This document shows, piece after piece, positions 44,670 to 58,721 of a stretch of 64,000 nt of DNA; the stretch's first letter is position 1, and the number at the start of each line of letters is the position of its first letter. The stretch is from Coenobita brevimanus. Taxonomy: Eukaryota > Arthropoda > Malacostraca > Decapoda > Coenobitidae. The translations under genes and the position numbers were made by a program. The stretch covers positions 51,513,856-51,577,855 of the forward strand of contig CM064671.1 of NCBI GenBank assembly GCA_032717465.1, written 5' to 3'. The notes under the pieces were generated by a model. The model worked only from the letters and a program-made list of their open reading frames with translations, was not told the DNA's origin and did not search any database.

Positions 44670-45850
44670 AAAGGAACGCTATAGTCTGTCGATGGTCCAT
44701 TCGGATGGAACTGTTTTTTACGTTACCTATAGAGGCTGAGTATTAATATAGTTTCATATCAGTTATAAACGAGGACGCTGATGTGTAATGTGCTGAAGAA
44801 ATCGCTCTCTAAGAAGTCTTAGGAATGAATCCGAAGCCATTTTGAATATGGACCCTATTCACCCTAAGTTGGAGTACTTCGTAATGTGTGGCAGTGTTGC
44901 CATTTTGGCACGGAAATCACAGTTGCTAGGACGCTGAAACATCATTTGGCGTACTTCATACACATGTGAAATTCGGCTAGGGCTTTATATTGCGCTATTA
45001 CTGAAACTAATATGTGCTTTTTAGTGGACTGAATGCTTATTGAAACAAGACTGCTATTCTGCATGCCTTCTTGCCACCGAATTAGATACTATGAGTGAGG
45101 ATGTTTTGGAACATAATTTCAAGTTATGGAAGGACATAACAAGCTATGGAACTTATCTTACGAGAAAAATACAATGAGCTCATACCTGTAGCTGAAGTTA
45201 ATTTTATCTAGCGGAATTTCAATAATTTTGTGGGGTATTTCCTTTACCTTAATGGTATTAAGACAATACCACGGCTCACCATACTTTCCATTTCTTTGTG
45301 GTTAGTACCACACTGTAGTGGTGATTTCTTGTCATAGCTTTGTATTAATGGTTGAGAGATCGTCTATCTGTCCCCTGGTTAAAGTAAAGGTGCAGTACAA
45401 TTGAATAACAAAAACCTAATGTAACAATACGCTAGGACTGTAGGATCATCAGCATCGCTGAGGGTAAAAGAGAGACACATTAAAGAGCTTGGCTCCAGTT
45501 ACAGGAAATTTCTAAGAAAAGTTCGATAATCTGTGTTGTTCAAAACGACGTAATATTAAAAGAAAACGGCTGATAAAAGAGAACGAATAATAAAGATTAA
45601 TACTAAAGAAGGAATAAATATTAAAATTCCTGAAGAGGGAGGATGTGGAGGTAAAAAAGAACAATGAAGCTGCGCAGATACAATACTGTAGTTTAGTTCT
45701 TTGGAGGTGGACGTGTTTTGCTTAGTTTGCCATCAACCCATTCTTAAAATGCTAATCGTGATTGTCATTGTATCGCAGAGTGTAAGAAAATCCTAAGGTG
45801 GTAACCTAGATACGATGTGTGCCGATCAGGCAAAAAGCACTTTGACTTCT
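44670..45850. other. Unit 2 spacer, no gene
   Basis: Flank of the Gypsy insertion. No coding or element signal. 44670-45482 is the part hidden by the gap in unit 1. Confidence 0.5.
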
Positions 45851-46911
45851 ACAAGGGGTGCTTGATAAGTACTTGGCCTAATGTACAGGGAGACGAGATA
45901 TACAGCTCTAAACTTACATACAGTTTAACTCTTTGACTACACAAGAAGTTTGATATTCATAACTGTTGTTTTTTTTTTGTTCCAGATAACTGAAATTCAA
46001 GAGTCAGTAGTTTTTGAGAATGGACAATATCGCCAATCTTGCAGTCATCCGCTACCTCGGAATCAAGGGCTTATCACCCAAGGAGATCCACGAGGAAGTG
46101 GTGGTGACACAAAAGGACGATGCCCCTTCCTACAGCATGGTTAAGAAGTGGGATGCTGAATTTAAACGAGGCATAGAGAGCCTGGAAGATGACCCTCGTC
46201 CAGATGACCTGTCACTGTCATAACACAGAAAACCATTGACAAAATCCATGGCATGTCTTGGCAGATTGTTGAATAACAGAGTGTTAAATTGCCACACAGC
46301 TGGATATCTCCCAGGAATGCACCTATGCAGTTATTGCAGTTTATCCACAGTGAACTCCAAATGACCAAGATTTTAGCTCGCTGAGTCCCGATGCTCCTTG
46401 GACCTGATCAGAAGTGGATTCAGCACAGCATGTCAAAGGACAATGTTCCTATTTTTAATGCAGGTCCCGAGAGATTTCTCCGGCGATTCGAGGCCATGGA
46501 TGAGACTTGGCTGCATCATTTCCAGCCAGAGATAAAAGAACAATGGAAACAATGGAAAAATACAGTCCGTGATGTCTGCAGGGAAGGTGATGACCATCAT
46601 TTTTGACGATGGAGAAGGAGTGATCTTGGCAGATTACGTGGAAAAGGGTCACACTTTCACTGAGGTCTTAAAAGTTGCTCTCTTTGGGCCATTACGAGAA
46701 ATAATTAAGAAGAATCGGCGTGGGAAGCTAACAAGAGGGGTGCTCTTCTAAGAAGATAATGCTTAGGCTTACGAGTCGGCGGTGGCCATTGCTGCTATCC
46801 ATGAATGTGGATTCCAGCTTGTCAAACACCCGACCTATTCACCTGATTTGGCACCCTCAGACTACTACATGTTCCCCAAGATGAAAAAGGAGCTCAGCAT
46901 TTTTTTTCCTT
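45851..46911 (+). pseudogene. mariner transposase, unit 2
   Basis: Same decayed mariner as in unit 1, with MDNIANLAVIRYLG at the start (Asn in place of His). One extra G near 46582 shifts the frame between the first-Asp block (DETWLHHF) and the FDDGEGVILADY block. The same stops surround EDNA. Confidence 0.9.
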
Positions 46912-47468
46912 TTTTTTATGCAAGGAAGAAGGAATCAAAAGCCAGGAGCCCGCAAACCTTTTTTTTCTTACTGTTTGGTTATGTATTTTATCAACTGTAA
47001 ATATATTGTATTATATAATTGGGGTGGACAGTTGTCGTATTTGAAATGGTTCCTATTTGTGGCCATTGAATTTCTTATATAGATGTCCCCTATATAAAAC
47101 TACACGCCTCACCTGTAGGCACCAGTTGACGAGTGCAAGTGGGCAATATAGATAGGTATTGCGCAGTTGCAGTCGATGGTGTTGTGTCGATACAGGTATT
47201 TTACCTGTTGTATGTATGTACATACTTTTCATGTGTTTGTATGTTTTCTTAATTAGGGCCGATAGTTGATGTTTTATTGAATAATTCGTGACTCATCTGG
47301 TTCTTTGATATACTGATGTTCCCTTCATTTAATACTGTACATGTGCCTCACCTAACAGTCAGCAGGTGATAAGTGCAGCTGTGTTATGTAGAGAGGCATT
47401 GCATATTTGCAGTAGATGATGTTCTTTTGGCCGAGGTAACTATACTTCCATAAGTATAAATGTCACCT

Positions 47469-48785
47469 ATTACATTCAAAACATATACAGCCATAACTAG
47501 TCCACTGCTGAACAAAGGCCTCCCCAACCTTTTCCACGAATTCCTTGACTGAGCCAATCTTTGCCAAATTTTCCCTGCAAATTTCTCCATCTCATCTCTC
47601 CATCCCCCTGTCTGGCCTTTTTCTCCTATGCTTACTTTCTCTTGGTGTCCAGTCAGTAAGCCTCTTGCTCCATCGGTTATCTCTTATTCTTGCTATATGG
47701 CCTGCCCACCTCCATTTCTGTTCCTTTATAATCCCCACAATATCTTTGACTTTAGTCTGCTCTCTCACCCAAGTTGATATTTTCCTGTCTCTTAAAGATA
47801 TGCCCAACATTGATCTTTCCATTACTCTCTGAAAACGGATTAATTTATTTTCCATTGATTTTATCAATTTCCAGGTCTCACAAGTATACGTCATAGGTGG
47901 AATTATGCATTCGTTATATACTTTTCGTTTCATACAAACTGGCAAGCTACTTTTCATGATGTCTCTATGTTTACCGAAAGCTTTCCATCCAATTCTAATG
48001 CGTCTTTTTATTTCGCTATTATGATCTTTCGTTAATTTTAGTACATGTCCCAAGTAGTTGTACTCCTCAACTTCTTCAAGAATTTCATCGCTTATTCTGA
48101 TGACGCTTTTTGGTGTTTGTGGATTAAGCATTACTTTAGTTTTACTTCGGTTCATCTTCAGTCCTACTCTCAGACCTTCTCTGTTCAGGTCATTTAACAT
48201 TTCTTGCAATGCCTCCTCTGTTTCTGAGATTAGGACAATGTCATCAGCAAATCTTAAATGCTTTAGCTTTTCTCCATCAATGTTCCCTACTTTGTTTTCC
48301 CAGTCTAGCTTTCTGAAAATACATTCTAGGCATGCTGTACATAATTTTGGTGAAAATGTATCCCCCTGACGCACGCCCTTCTCAACCTTATTTTTTTCCT
48401 GAGTCCTTATGTAATTTAACTGTAGTAGTTCCCTCTTTATATATGTTTTCGAGCAGGTTTACAATGTTCTCATTCACTCCTTGATCTCACAATGAATTTA
48501 TAATTGCTATGTGCTCCACTGAGTCGAAAGCTTTTTCGTAATCAACAAAAGCTAAGCACAGTGGTTAATTATATTCTATAGTTTTCTCAATTAGCTGTTT
48601 CATTGTCTGCAGATGATCAATGGCCGAATACCCGCTTCGGAATCCTGCCTGTTCATGAGGTTGGTGATCCTCCAAAATTGTTGTTATTCTGTTCGTAAGG
48701 ACTTTAGTTCAGAATTTGTAAATGACTGATAGTAAGCTAATGGGTGGATAGTTACTAAGATCTTTTGAGTCACCTTTTTTGTAGA

Positions 48786-48786
<1 letters not shown>
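47469..48786 (-). pseudogene. RTE-clade LINE reverse transcriptase, unit 2, minus strand
   Basis: Copy of the unit 1 LINE. 47592-48374 is open for 260 residues through the FADD box. Private one-base changes (an extra C near 47608 and a missing C near 47526) break the C-terminus. Shares MLNPQTP and IIPPMTY variants with unit 3 against unit 1. Confidence 0.92.
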
Positions 48787-48851
<65 letters not shown>

Positions 48852-48872
48852 TCATCATCATCATCATCATCA
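48787..48872. repeat. (TA)n then (ATC)n, unit 2
   Basis: Longer TA tract (about 62 bp) than in unit 1. Confidence 0.9.
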
Positions 48873-49402
<530 letters not shown>

Positions 49403-49404
49403 TG

Positions 49405-49799
49405 TATATACCAATGCACATATATGTACAGTCTCCAGCAAAAAAAAGCGAGTGACCAGCTTGACGAGCAGGTTGGTATATGTGGCACCGCCGCACCCAC
49501 AGTTCCACCCCCCCTCTCTCCCTCATTCCCATTCATTTGTCTACCCTCCACCCTCCCCACATCTAGTGCAAGACTCGCATTGTCTCAACCACTCTTCCAT
49601 CATCCATTTGTCTTATAAATAATGGTTTTGTTATGATAACGAATAAAAACATAATACACTGTGCTTGAATCCACAGTATAGTTATTTATACACCACGATC
49701 TGAACATAGGGTGATATACTGTAGTATATCCGTATGACAGAGAGGTCTTTAATCATTCAATTTATCATTTTGATGATTGTATCCAATCAGTGTGTAACT
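49405..49799. repeat. Dispersed repeat, unit 2
   Basis: Near-identical to 43540-43934. Confidence 0.8.
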
Positions 49800-49803
49800 T
49801 TAA

Positions 49804-49907
49804 CCCCTTAACCGCGGGGCAGCACTTTCGTGACGCTTGGGGGCAAGGGATCATACCGCGGTTCATCGCTTTTGTGATTCTGTGTTATTTTGAATTCACC
49901 CGGGCTT
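49804..49907 (+). mobile_element. Truncated piggyBac-like element (first 104 bp), unit 2
   Basis: Begins CCCCTTAACCGCGGGGCAGC after TTAA at 49800-49803; several substitutions relative to units 1 and 3 near CCGCGGTTCATCGC. Confidence 0.95.
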
Positions 49908-50534
49908 GTTAATTATGTAATTTTATTTAAGTCAGTATGCTAAATAATTTACAGTGTTATGTAATATAAGAAAACTCTTGCATGTTTTGGTTGTCTCCGA
50001 GTTGGTAACTGTACTCTTTAGATTACACCAGAACTGTGGATATGTGGATCATTCTCGAACAATGCAAGCTTATAAAAGGATGGATAAGACACTAGAACAA
50101 GTTTAGTCGGTTTTCAGTTCATTCTGAATGTAGTGCAATGTTGTCAGTGAAGTTTGTGTTGCTGGCAATCATTAAGTGTAATTGCAGTTAGTGAAAATTA
50201 TTTTCGGTACCTGTGAAAACAGCGACGTGTTGTCAAGCATTAAGTGTAATAACAGTGAGCTGTTGTCAAGCATTAAGTGTAATAGCAGTTAGTAAAGTTT
50301 GTACAGCCCCAATGCTTGTAAGAACAGTGAAGTTGGAAAGCATTCAGTGTAATTATTTGGGAAAATAAATACAGTGAACTTAAGAAGCCAGTGTTTATTC
50401 ACCAAGCCTGAGCTGATCTTGTGCACTGTACACTTACAGGCTGACAATAGGAAGAACAACTCACTGGGTAACGTCCTTCCTATACTGCACTACTACTGTT
50501 GGAGCATTTGGTAGTGTGGGGTGCGGACGTTACA
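49908..50534 (+). mobile_element. Gypsy LTR tail, unit 3
   Basis: 627 bp, ends GACGTTACA as in unit 2. Confidence 0.92.
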
Positions 50535-51714
50535 AAAGGAACGCTATAGTCTGTCGATGGTCCATTCGGATGGAACTGTTTTTTACGTTACCTATAGAGG
50601 CTGAGTATTAATATAGTTTCATATCAGTTATAAACGAGGACGCTGATGTGTAATGTGCTGAAGAAATCGCTCTCTAAGAAGTCTTAGGAATGAATCCGAA
50701 GCCATTTTGAATATGGACCCTATTCACCCTAAGTTGGAGTACTTCGTAATGTGTGGCAGTGTTGCCATTTTGGCACGGAAATCACAGTTGCTAGGACGCT
50801 GAAACATCATTTGGCGTACTTCATACACATGTGAAATTCGGCTAGGGCTTTATATTGCGCTATTACTGAAACTAATATGTGCTTTTTAGTGGACTGAATG
50901 CTTATTGAAACAAGACTGCTATTCTGCATGCCTTCTTGCCACCGAATTAGATACTATGAGTGAGGATGTTTTGGAACATAATTTCAAGTTATGGAAGGAC
51001 ATAACAAGCTATGGAACTTATCTTACGAGAAAATACAATGAGCTCATACCTGTAGCTGAAGTTAATTTTATCTAGCGGAATTTCAATAATTTTGTGGGGT
51101 ATTTCCTTTACCTTAATGGTATTAAGACAATACCACGGCTCACCATACTTTCCATTTCTTTGTGGTTAGTACCACACTGTAGTGGTGATTTCTTGTCATA
51201 GCTTTGTATTAATGGTTGAGAGATCGTCTATCTGTCCCCTGGTTAAAGTAAAGGTGCAGTACAATTGAATAACAAAAACCTAATGTAACAATACGCTAGG
51301 ACTGTAGGATCATCAGCATCGCTGAGGGTAAAAGAGAGACACATTAAAGAGCTTGGCTCCAGTTACAGGAAATTTCTAAGAAAAGTTCGATAATCTGTGT
51401 TGTTCAAAACGACGTAATATTAAAAGAAAACGGCTGATAAAAGAGAACGAATAATAAAGATTAATACTAAAGAAGGAATAAATATTAAAATTCCTGAAGA
51501 GGGAGGATGTGGAGGTAAAAAAGAACAATGAAGCTGCGCAGATACAATACTGTAGTTTAGTTCTTTGGAGGTGGACGTGTTTTGCTTAGTTTGCCATCAA
51601 CCCATTCTTAAAATGCTAATCGTGATTGTCATTGTATCGCAGAGTGTAAGAAAATCCTAAGGTGGTAACCTAGATACGATGTGTGCCGATCAGGCAAAAA
51701 GCACTTTGACTTCT
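50535..51714. other. Unit 3 spacer, no gene
   Basis: As in unit 2. Confidence 0.5.
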
Positions 51715-52775
51715 ACAAGGGGTGCTTGATAAGTACTTGGCCTAATGTACAGGGAGACGAGATATACAGCTCTAAACTTACATACAGTTTAACTCTTTGA
51801 CTACACAAGAAGTTTGATATTCATAACTGTTGTTTTTTTTGTTCCAGATAACTGAAATTCAAGAGTCAGTAGTTTTTGAGAATGGACAATATCGCCCATC
51901 TTGCAGTCATCCGCTACCTCGGAATCAAGGGCTTATCACCCAAGGAGATCCACGAGGAAGTGGTGGTGACACAAAGGACGATGCCCCTTCCTACAGCATG
52001 GTTAAGAAGTGGGATGCTGAATTTAAACGAGGCATAGAGAGCCTGGAAGATGACCCTCGTCCAGATGACCTGTCACTGTCATAACACAGAAAACCATTGA
52101 CAAAATCCATGGCATGTCTTGGCAGATTGTTGAATAACAGAGTGTTAAATTGCCACACAGCTGGATATCTCCCAGGAATGCACCTATGCAGTTATTGCAG
52201 TTTATCCACAGTGAACTCCAAATGACCAAGATTTTAGCTCGCTGAGTCCCGATGCTCCTTGGACCTGATCAGAAGTGGATTCAGCACAGCATGTCAAAGG
52301 ACAATGTTCCTATTTTTAATGCAGGTCCCGAGAGATTTCTCCGGCGATTCGAGGCCATGGATGAGACTTGGCTGCATCATTTCCAGCCAGAGATAAAAGA
52401 ACAATGGAAACAATGGAAAAATACAGTCCGTGATGTCTGCAGGGAAGGTGATGACCATCATTTTTGACGATGGAGAAGGAGTGATCTTGGCAGATTACGT
52501 GGAAAAGGGTCACACTTTCACTGAGGTCTTAAAAGTTGCTCTCTTTGGGCCATTACGAGAAATAATTAAGAAGAATCGGCGTGGGAAGCTAACAAGAGGG
52601 GTGCTCTTCTAAGAAGATAATGCTTAGGCTTACGAGTCGGCGGTGGCCATTGCTGCTATCCATGAATGTGGATTCCAGCTTGTCAAACACCCGACCTATT
52701 CACCTGATTTGGCACCCTCAGACTACTACATGTTCCCCAAGATGAAAAAGGAGCTCAGCATTTTTTTTCCTTTTT
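51715..52775 (+). pseudogene. mariner transposase, unit 3
   Basis: Same element; one A is missing in the ACAAAGGACG stretch near 51972, which breaks the N-terminal frame differently from units 1 and 2. Shares the GGGAAGG variant with unit 2. Confidence 0.9.
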
Positions 52776-53329
52776 TTTATGCAAGGAAGAAGGAATCAAA
52801 AGCCAGGAGCCCGCAAACCTTTTTTTTTTTTTTCTTACTGTTTGGTTATGTATTTTATCAACTGTAAATATATTGTATTATATAATTGGGGTGGACAGTT
52901 GTCGTATTTGAAATGGTTCCTATTTGTGGCCATTGAATTTCTTATATAGATGTCCCCTATATAAAACTACACGCCTCACCTGTAGGCACCAGTTGACGAG
53001 TGCAAGTGGGCAATATAGATAGGTATTGCGCAGTTGCAGTCGATGGTGTTGTGTCGATACAGGTATTTTACCTGTTGTACGTATGTACATACTTTTCATG
53101 TGTTTGTATGTTTTCTTAATTAGGGCCGATAGTTGATGTTTTATTGAATAATTCGTGACTCATCTGGTTCTTTGATATACTGATGTTCCCTTCATTTAAT
53201 ACTGTACATGTGCCTCACCTAACAGTCAGCAGGTGATAAGTGCAGCTGTGTTATGTAGAGAGGCATTGCATATTTGCAGTAGATGATGTTCTTTTGGCCG
53301 AGGTAACTATACTTCCATAAGTATAAATG

Positions 53330-54655
53330 TCACCTATTACATTCAAAACATATACAGCCATAACTAGTCCACTGCTGAACAAAGGCCTCCCCCAACCTTT
53401 TCCACGAATTCCTTGACTGAGCCAATCTTTGCCAAATTTTCCCTGCAAATTTCTCCATCTCATCTCTCCATCCCCTGTCTGGCCTTTTTCTCCTATGCTT
53501 ACTTTCTCTTGGTGTCCAGTCAGTAAGCCTCTTGCTCCATCGGTTATCTCTTATTCTTGCTATATGGCCTGCCCACCTCCATTTCTGTTCCTTTATAATC
53601 CCCACAATATCTTTGACTTTAGTCTGCTCTCTCACCCAAGTTGATATTTTCCTGTCTCTTAAAGATATGCCCAACATTGATCTTTCCATTGCTCTCTGAA
53701 AACGGATTAATTTATTTTCCATTGATTTTATCAATTTCCAGGTCTCACAAGTATACGTCATAGGTGGAATTATGCATTCGTTATATACTTTTCGTTTCAT
53801 ACAAACTGGCAAGCTACTTTTCATGATGTCTCTATGTTTACCGAAAGCTTTCCATCCAATTCTAATGCGTCTTTTTATTTCGCTATTATGATCTTTCGTT
53901 AATTTTAGTACATGTCCCAAGTAGTTGTACTCCTCAACTTCTTCAAGAATTTCATCGCTTATTCTGATGACGCTTTTTGGTGTTTGTGGATTAAGCATTA
54001 CTTTAGTTTTACTTCGGTTCATCTTCAGTCCTACTCTCAGACCTTCTCTGTTCAGGTCATTTAACATTTCTTGCAATGCCTCCTCTGTTTCTGAGATTAG
54101 GACAATGTCATCAGCAAATCTTAAATGCTTTAGCTTTTCTCCATCAATGTTCCCTACTTTGTTTTCCCAGTCTAGCTTTCTGAAAATACATTCTAGGCAT
54201 GCTGTACATAATTTTGGTGAAAATGTATCCCCCTGACGCACGCCCTTCTCAACCTTATTATTTCCTGAGTCCTTATGTAATTTAACTGTAGTAGTTCCCT
54301 CTTTATATATGTTTTCGAGCAGGTTTACAATGTTCTCATTCACTCCTTGATCTCACAATGAATTTATAATTGCTATGTGCTCCACTGAGTTGAAAGCTTT
54401 TTCGTAATCAACAAAAGCTAAGCACAGTGATTAATTATATTCTATAGTTTTCTCAATTAGCTGTTTCATTGTCTGCAGATGATCAATGGCCGAATACCCG
54501 CTTCGGAATCCTGCCTGTTCACGAGGTTGGTGATCCTCCAAAATTGTTGTTATTCTGTTCGTAAGGACTTTAGTTAAGAATTTGTAAATGACTGATAGTA
54601 AGCTAATGGGTGGATAGTTACTAAGATCTTTTGAGTCACCTTTTTTGTAGAGAGA
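53330..54655 (-). pseudogene. RTE-clade LINE reverse transcriptase, unit 3, minus strand
   Basis: The most open of the three: 337 residues (53330-54343) from NENIVNLLENIYKEG through the RQGDTFSPKL and FADD blocks to the C-terminus. The upstream block (GFRSGYSAIDHLQTM) is still in a different frame. Confidence 0.92.
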
Positions 54656-54656
54656 G

Positions 54657-54659
<3 letters not shown>

Positions 54660-54729
<70 letters not shown>

Positions 54730-54753
54730 TCATCATCATCATCATCATCATCA
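54660..54753. repeat. (TA)n then (ATC)n, unit 3
   Basis: TA then eight ATC; preceded by GAGAGAAAA not seen in the other units. Confidence 0.9.
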
Positions 54754-55281
<528 letters not shown>

Positions 55282-55282
55282 T

Positions 55283-55677
55283 GTATATACCAATGCACAT
55301 ATATGTACAGTCTCCAGCAAAAAAAGCGAGTGACCAGCTTGACGAGCAGGTTGGTATATGTGGCACCGCCGCACCCACAGTTCCACCCCCCCTCTCTCCC
55401 TCATTCCCATTCATTTGTCTACCCTCCACCCTCCCCACATCTAGTGCAAGACTCGCATTGTCTCAACCACTCTTCCATCATCCATTTGTCTTATAAATAA
55501 TGGTTTTGTTATGATAACGAATAAAAACATAATACACTGTGCTTGAATCCACAGTATAGTTATTTATACACCACGATCTGAACATAGGGTGATATACTGT
55601 AGTATATCCGTATGACAGAGAGGTCTTTAATCATTCAATTTATCATTTTGATGATTGTATCCAATCAGTGTGTAACT
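55283..55677. repeat. Dispersed repeat, unit 3
   Basis: Interrupted at TTAA (55678) by copy B; resumes at 57464 with AAGCTATAAGTAGGTGTTTG and ends near 57513. Confidence 0.85.
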
Positions 55678-55681
55678 TTAA

Positions 55682-57459
55682 CCCCTTTACCGCGGGGCAT
55701 CACTTTCGTGACGCTTGGGGGCAAGGGATCATACCGCGGGGCGTCGCTTTTGTGATTCTGTGTTATTTTGAATTCACCCGGGCTTCCAAGTGGGGGCTTG
55801 TATCATCTGTCAGTACTGCCAATGTCCAACACTAGTCAGCACTCCTAATCTCATCTGTACTCCCATCCATTGTTGACAGTTTGGCCATTTCTCCCCGTTC
55901 TTGACTCCCCTCCCTACCCCCCCTCCATTACCCTATCCTCTCGCCTGCCCGGCCGTGCTACGCTAAGTAAATCTTCCCTGGAATTTTTCACTGATTTCAT
56001 CCATTGAAATAAGCCCTATGCTCTATTCTTACACCAAATACTATATACAAGAAAGAAATAAGGTAAGTGAGAGTGCCATACACTTGGAATTGGCTAATTA
56101 TCACCTGACAACACCTCACGTGCACTTGTTCGCTAATTATTGGCTGTTTATTTCCCCTTGAAATATGCCGTATAATCTATTTTCGTAATAAATATACATA
56201 TAAGGAGGGAAGGGAGAAGCCTAAGTGATATTTACATTCACCTGGACCTACCTAATTTATAATGTATTGTCTAGATTTCCTGCCAATCATTTCACTGCTA
56301 TATATTAGCTGTGTCAAGAGGCTAACGTTGGCAGTAATGATTTCCTTAGGTAAGCCACCACCCCGGCCCACCCTCATCAGTTCACTCTCATCTTCCAACG
56401 TGGAGGTACATCTGTTCACTCTTGCTAGCTTCAGGGACTTTTCACCCCCATGCAAAGGGCCCTGTGACCTTTACCCCCTACTAAACCTCATGTGGAAAAA
56501 GGTAAAGGGCTGACAATTGATAAAAGAGTGACTACGATCTTTCTATTGAGTAAAACAGTGCAAGTGGAATTATAAATAATGTGTAAATAATGTGTAAACA
56601 GCACGTGAAAGTAATGAATGTAAATATACGTGAACAGTGGAAAATAGTTTTATAAGTTACTTCAAGTGACAGTACATAACACAGTGTAAATAAAATAGAA
56701 ATGTAAATAACATAAATAAAATAGAGAACGTAAATAGAAATGTAAATGAGTAGTATTATAAGAATACGAGTATATACCCTAGGAGTAATGAAAGTGAAAG
56801 TTTCACTGTAGCATGTCTGAATACTATGAGTTATGAGAGTGAAGGTGAAAGTGACATTCACTCTCAATGCTAGTATACAGGACGAGAAAGTGAATGCTAC
56901 GTATTTTACTGAAAGAAATTGAATCCCTACAGTGACAATAAACTAATACTACTGAAGGAAACTTATGGATAAAGACTGTAGATATATATAAGTGTTATAT
57001 AGTAATAGAAATATAAAGTGTGAGGGGTTTTATGAATAATATATGACAGAGTACCAAGAGCGAACTAGCGTAAGTGCGACGGTCAGACGCGCTCGTAATT
57101 TTCATTGCTTTCACAGTGGGTTTTTTTTTGGAGTATGGATCCCAAACTACTTGAAAATCATAGAGTAGTGTTTATAGTGTTACTATCTGGCTGTGGTAAT
57201 CATATTGCGGGTTGTCGGGAAGTGTAAAGTGGAGACTTCGTTACCCAACTTCAGAGGTCTCCACAAGTCCTACGGTAACCGACGAAGGCTCAACAAACAC
57301 CCCAGGAGAAAGCTGAAGGTATGTGCCATAAGCATATATAGTTTTACTATTCTAAGACTAATAACTGATTTTTGGCAAATATTTTTAGAGAGTCTGTCAG
57401 AGCCCGAATAACCCCGCGGCACACACAAAACATTGGTAAACATGCTCGCGGTGTAGGGG
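55682..57459 (+). mobile_element. TTAA-flanked piggyBac-like element, copy B
   Basis: 1778 bp between TTAA at 55678-55681 and 57460-57463. Ends CCCCTTTACCGCGGGG and, reverse-complemented, CCCCTACACCGCGAGC. Internal sequence matches copies A and C. Carries the conserved frame KCKVETSLPNFRGLHKSY near 57220 followed by GTATGT. Its first 104 bp are also present at the ends of tandem units 1 and 2, so it predates the duplication. Confidence 0.82.
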
Positions 57460-57513
57460 TTAAACAGCCAGAAGCTATAAGTAGGTGTTTGTAGTGGTCG
57501 GTGGTGTGCTCCT

Positions 57514-57893
57514 TCCCTTACGCGACGTAATCACTCTTACTTAACAAACTCTATTATAGGTCATTACCATTAGTTACTACTAATACCCAATGTGTGATAA
57601 TAGCAAAGTGTTGCTGATAAGTAAAACACATGATCAATATTATCTTGGTTATCGATGTCTTAATACATGAGATCGGATAACGTTGGGCATCAGGAACTTG
57701 ATGACAGCTTGTCTGGTGGTTAAGCCGAGGCCATGACGTGGTTGCTGGCATTACCAAAGGTCAGTCAATATTTAAACGCCATTCAATGCTGCTGACAGTA
57801 TTATAAGTAGGCTATCAAGGTCAACTTCATACACAGGACAGCCAACAGCAGAGTGAGCTCCGTGGTGTGCTGACCCCACACACACAACACAAC
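57514..57893. other. Unassigned spacer
   Basis: Nothing recognised. Confidence 0.4.
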
Positions 57894-58154
57894 CAGGGCC
57901 GGATTACCAGGTATAGGCAAATTGGGCAACTGCCTGCCAGGCCACAGCCTGCCACAGGCCATCCAGACTTCCAGAGCGGAATTAATATATGCTTTGGGCG
58001 TCCAAATAAGGGCCATCACCTATCAGGCCATCAAAAAAGGCCATTATAGGTCATGCCAACATTTCACTGGAAATAACGGAAAAAAAAAATCTGTATGTTG
58101 CAAGCCAACCATCTGCATTGTCTGCCAGGCCACAGCATGGTTAATCCGGCGTTG
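57894..58154. mobile_element. hAT-like MITE
   Basis: 261 bp. Left end CAGGGCCGGATTACC; right end reverse-complemented CAACGCCGGATTAACC. Flanking 8-mers AACACAAC and CATACAAC agree at six positions, as expected of an old 8-bp hAT duplication. Interior repeats GCCAGGCCACAG. No coding capacity. Confidence 0.65.
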
Positions 58155-58717
58155 CATACAACCAACCCCCTCCACCTCTTGCCTCAGGCACTTAACGCCA
58201 CTCACTCCAGCACGAGACCCGCCACCACCTGATAACAATATCGGGAATATAGCCTTGCCTTATATAGTTATAACTGCAATAGAGTGTAATTTGCGATTCA
58301 CACGTTTATAACACGACGTATTTCGAAAAAGGTATCCAGTAACTAAATTGGCCGAATGGATGATCTGCAAAGTAACCAACCAAACTTGTATCGATTGCAG
58401 CGTACGCTAATCAACATTATCGTGCCATATAACAGATAATTCAGTTGATTCTTTTTCAGTGAGAACGTTCCCAACAAAGGTGTGACGGGTTACAGTTCAC
58501 ACTGGTCAACGTTGCTAATAGCAGCGTAATAGACGTAATGGTCAGGTTAACCTTATGATTATTTGCTCTTCAACTTGTGTCCCATGTCTGTTACTACTTT
58601 CCTATGTCTCTGTGTGTGGCGATGGTTTTTCCCATTAACTAACATCAGCCGAAACGTCAATTGCCACAGAGAGGGAAGGATGTTAAAATGGACAAACGGT
58701 TTTGGGTATGCAAATAT
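58155..58717. other. Unassigned spacer
   Basis: No gene or repeat recognised. Confidence 0.4.
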
Positions 58718-58721
58718 TTAA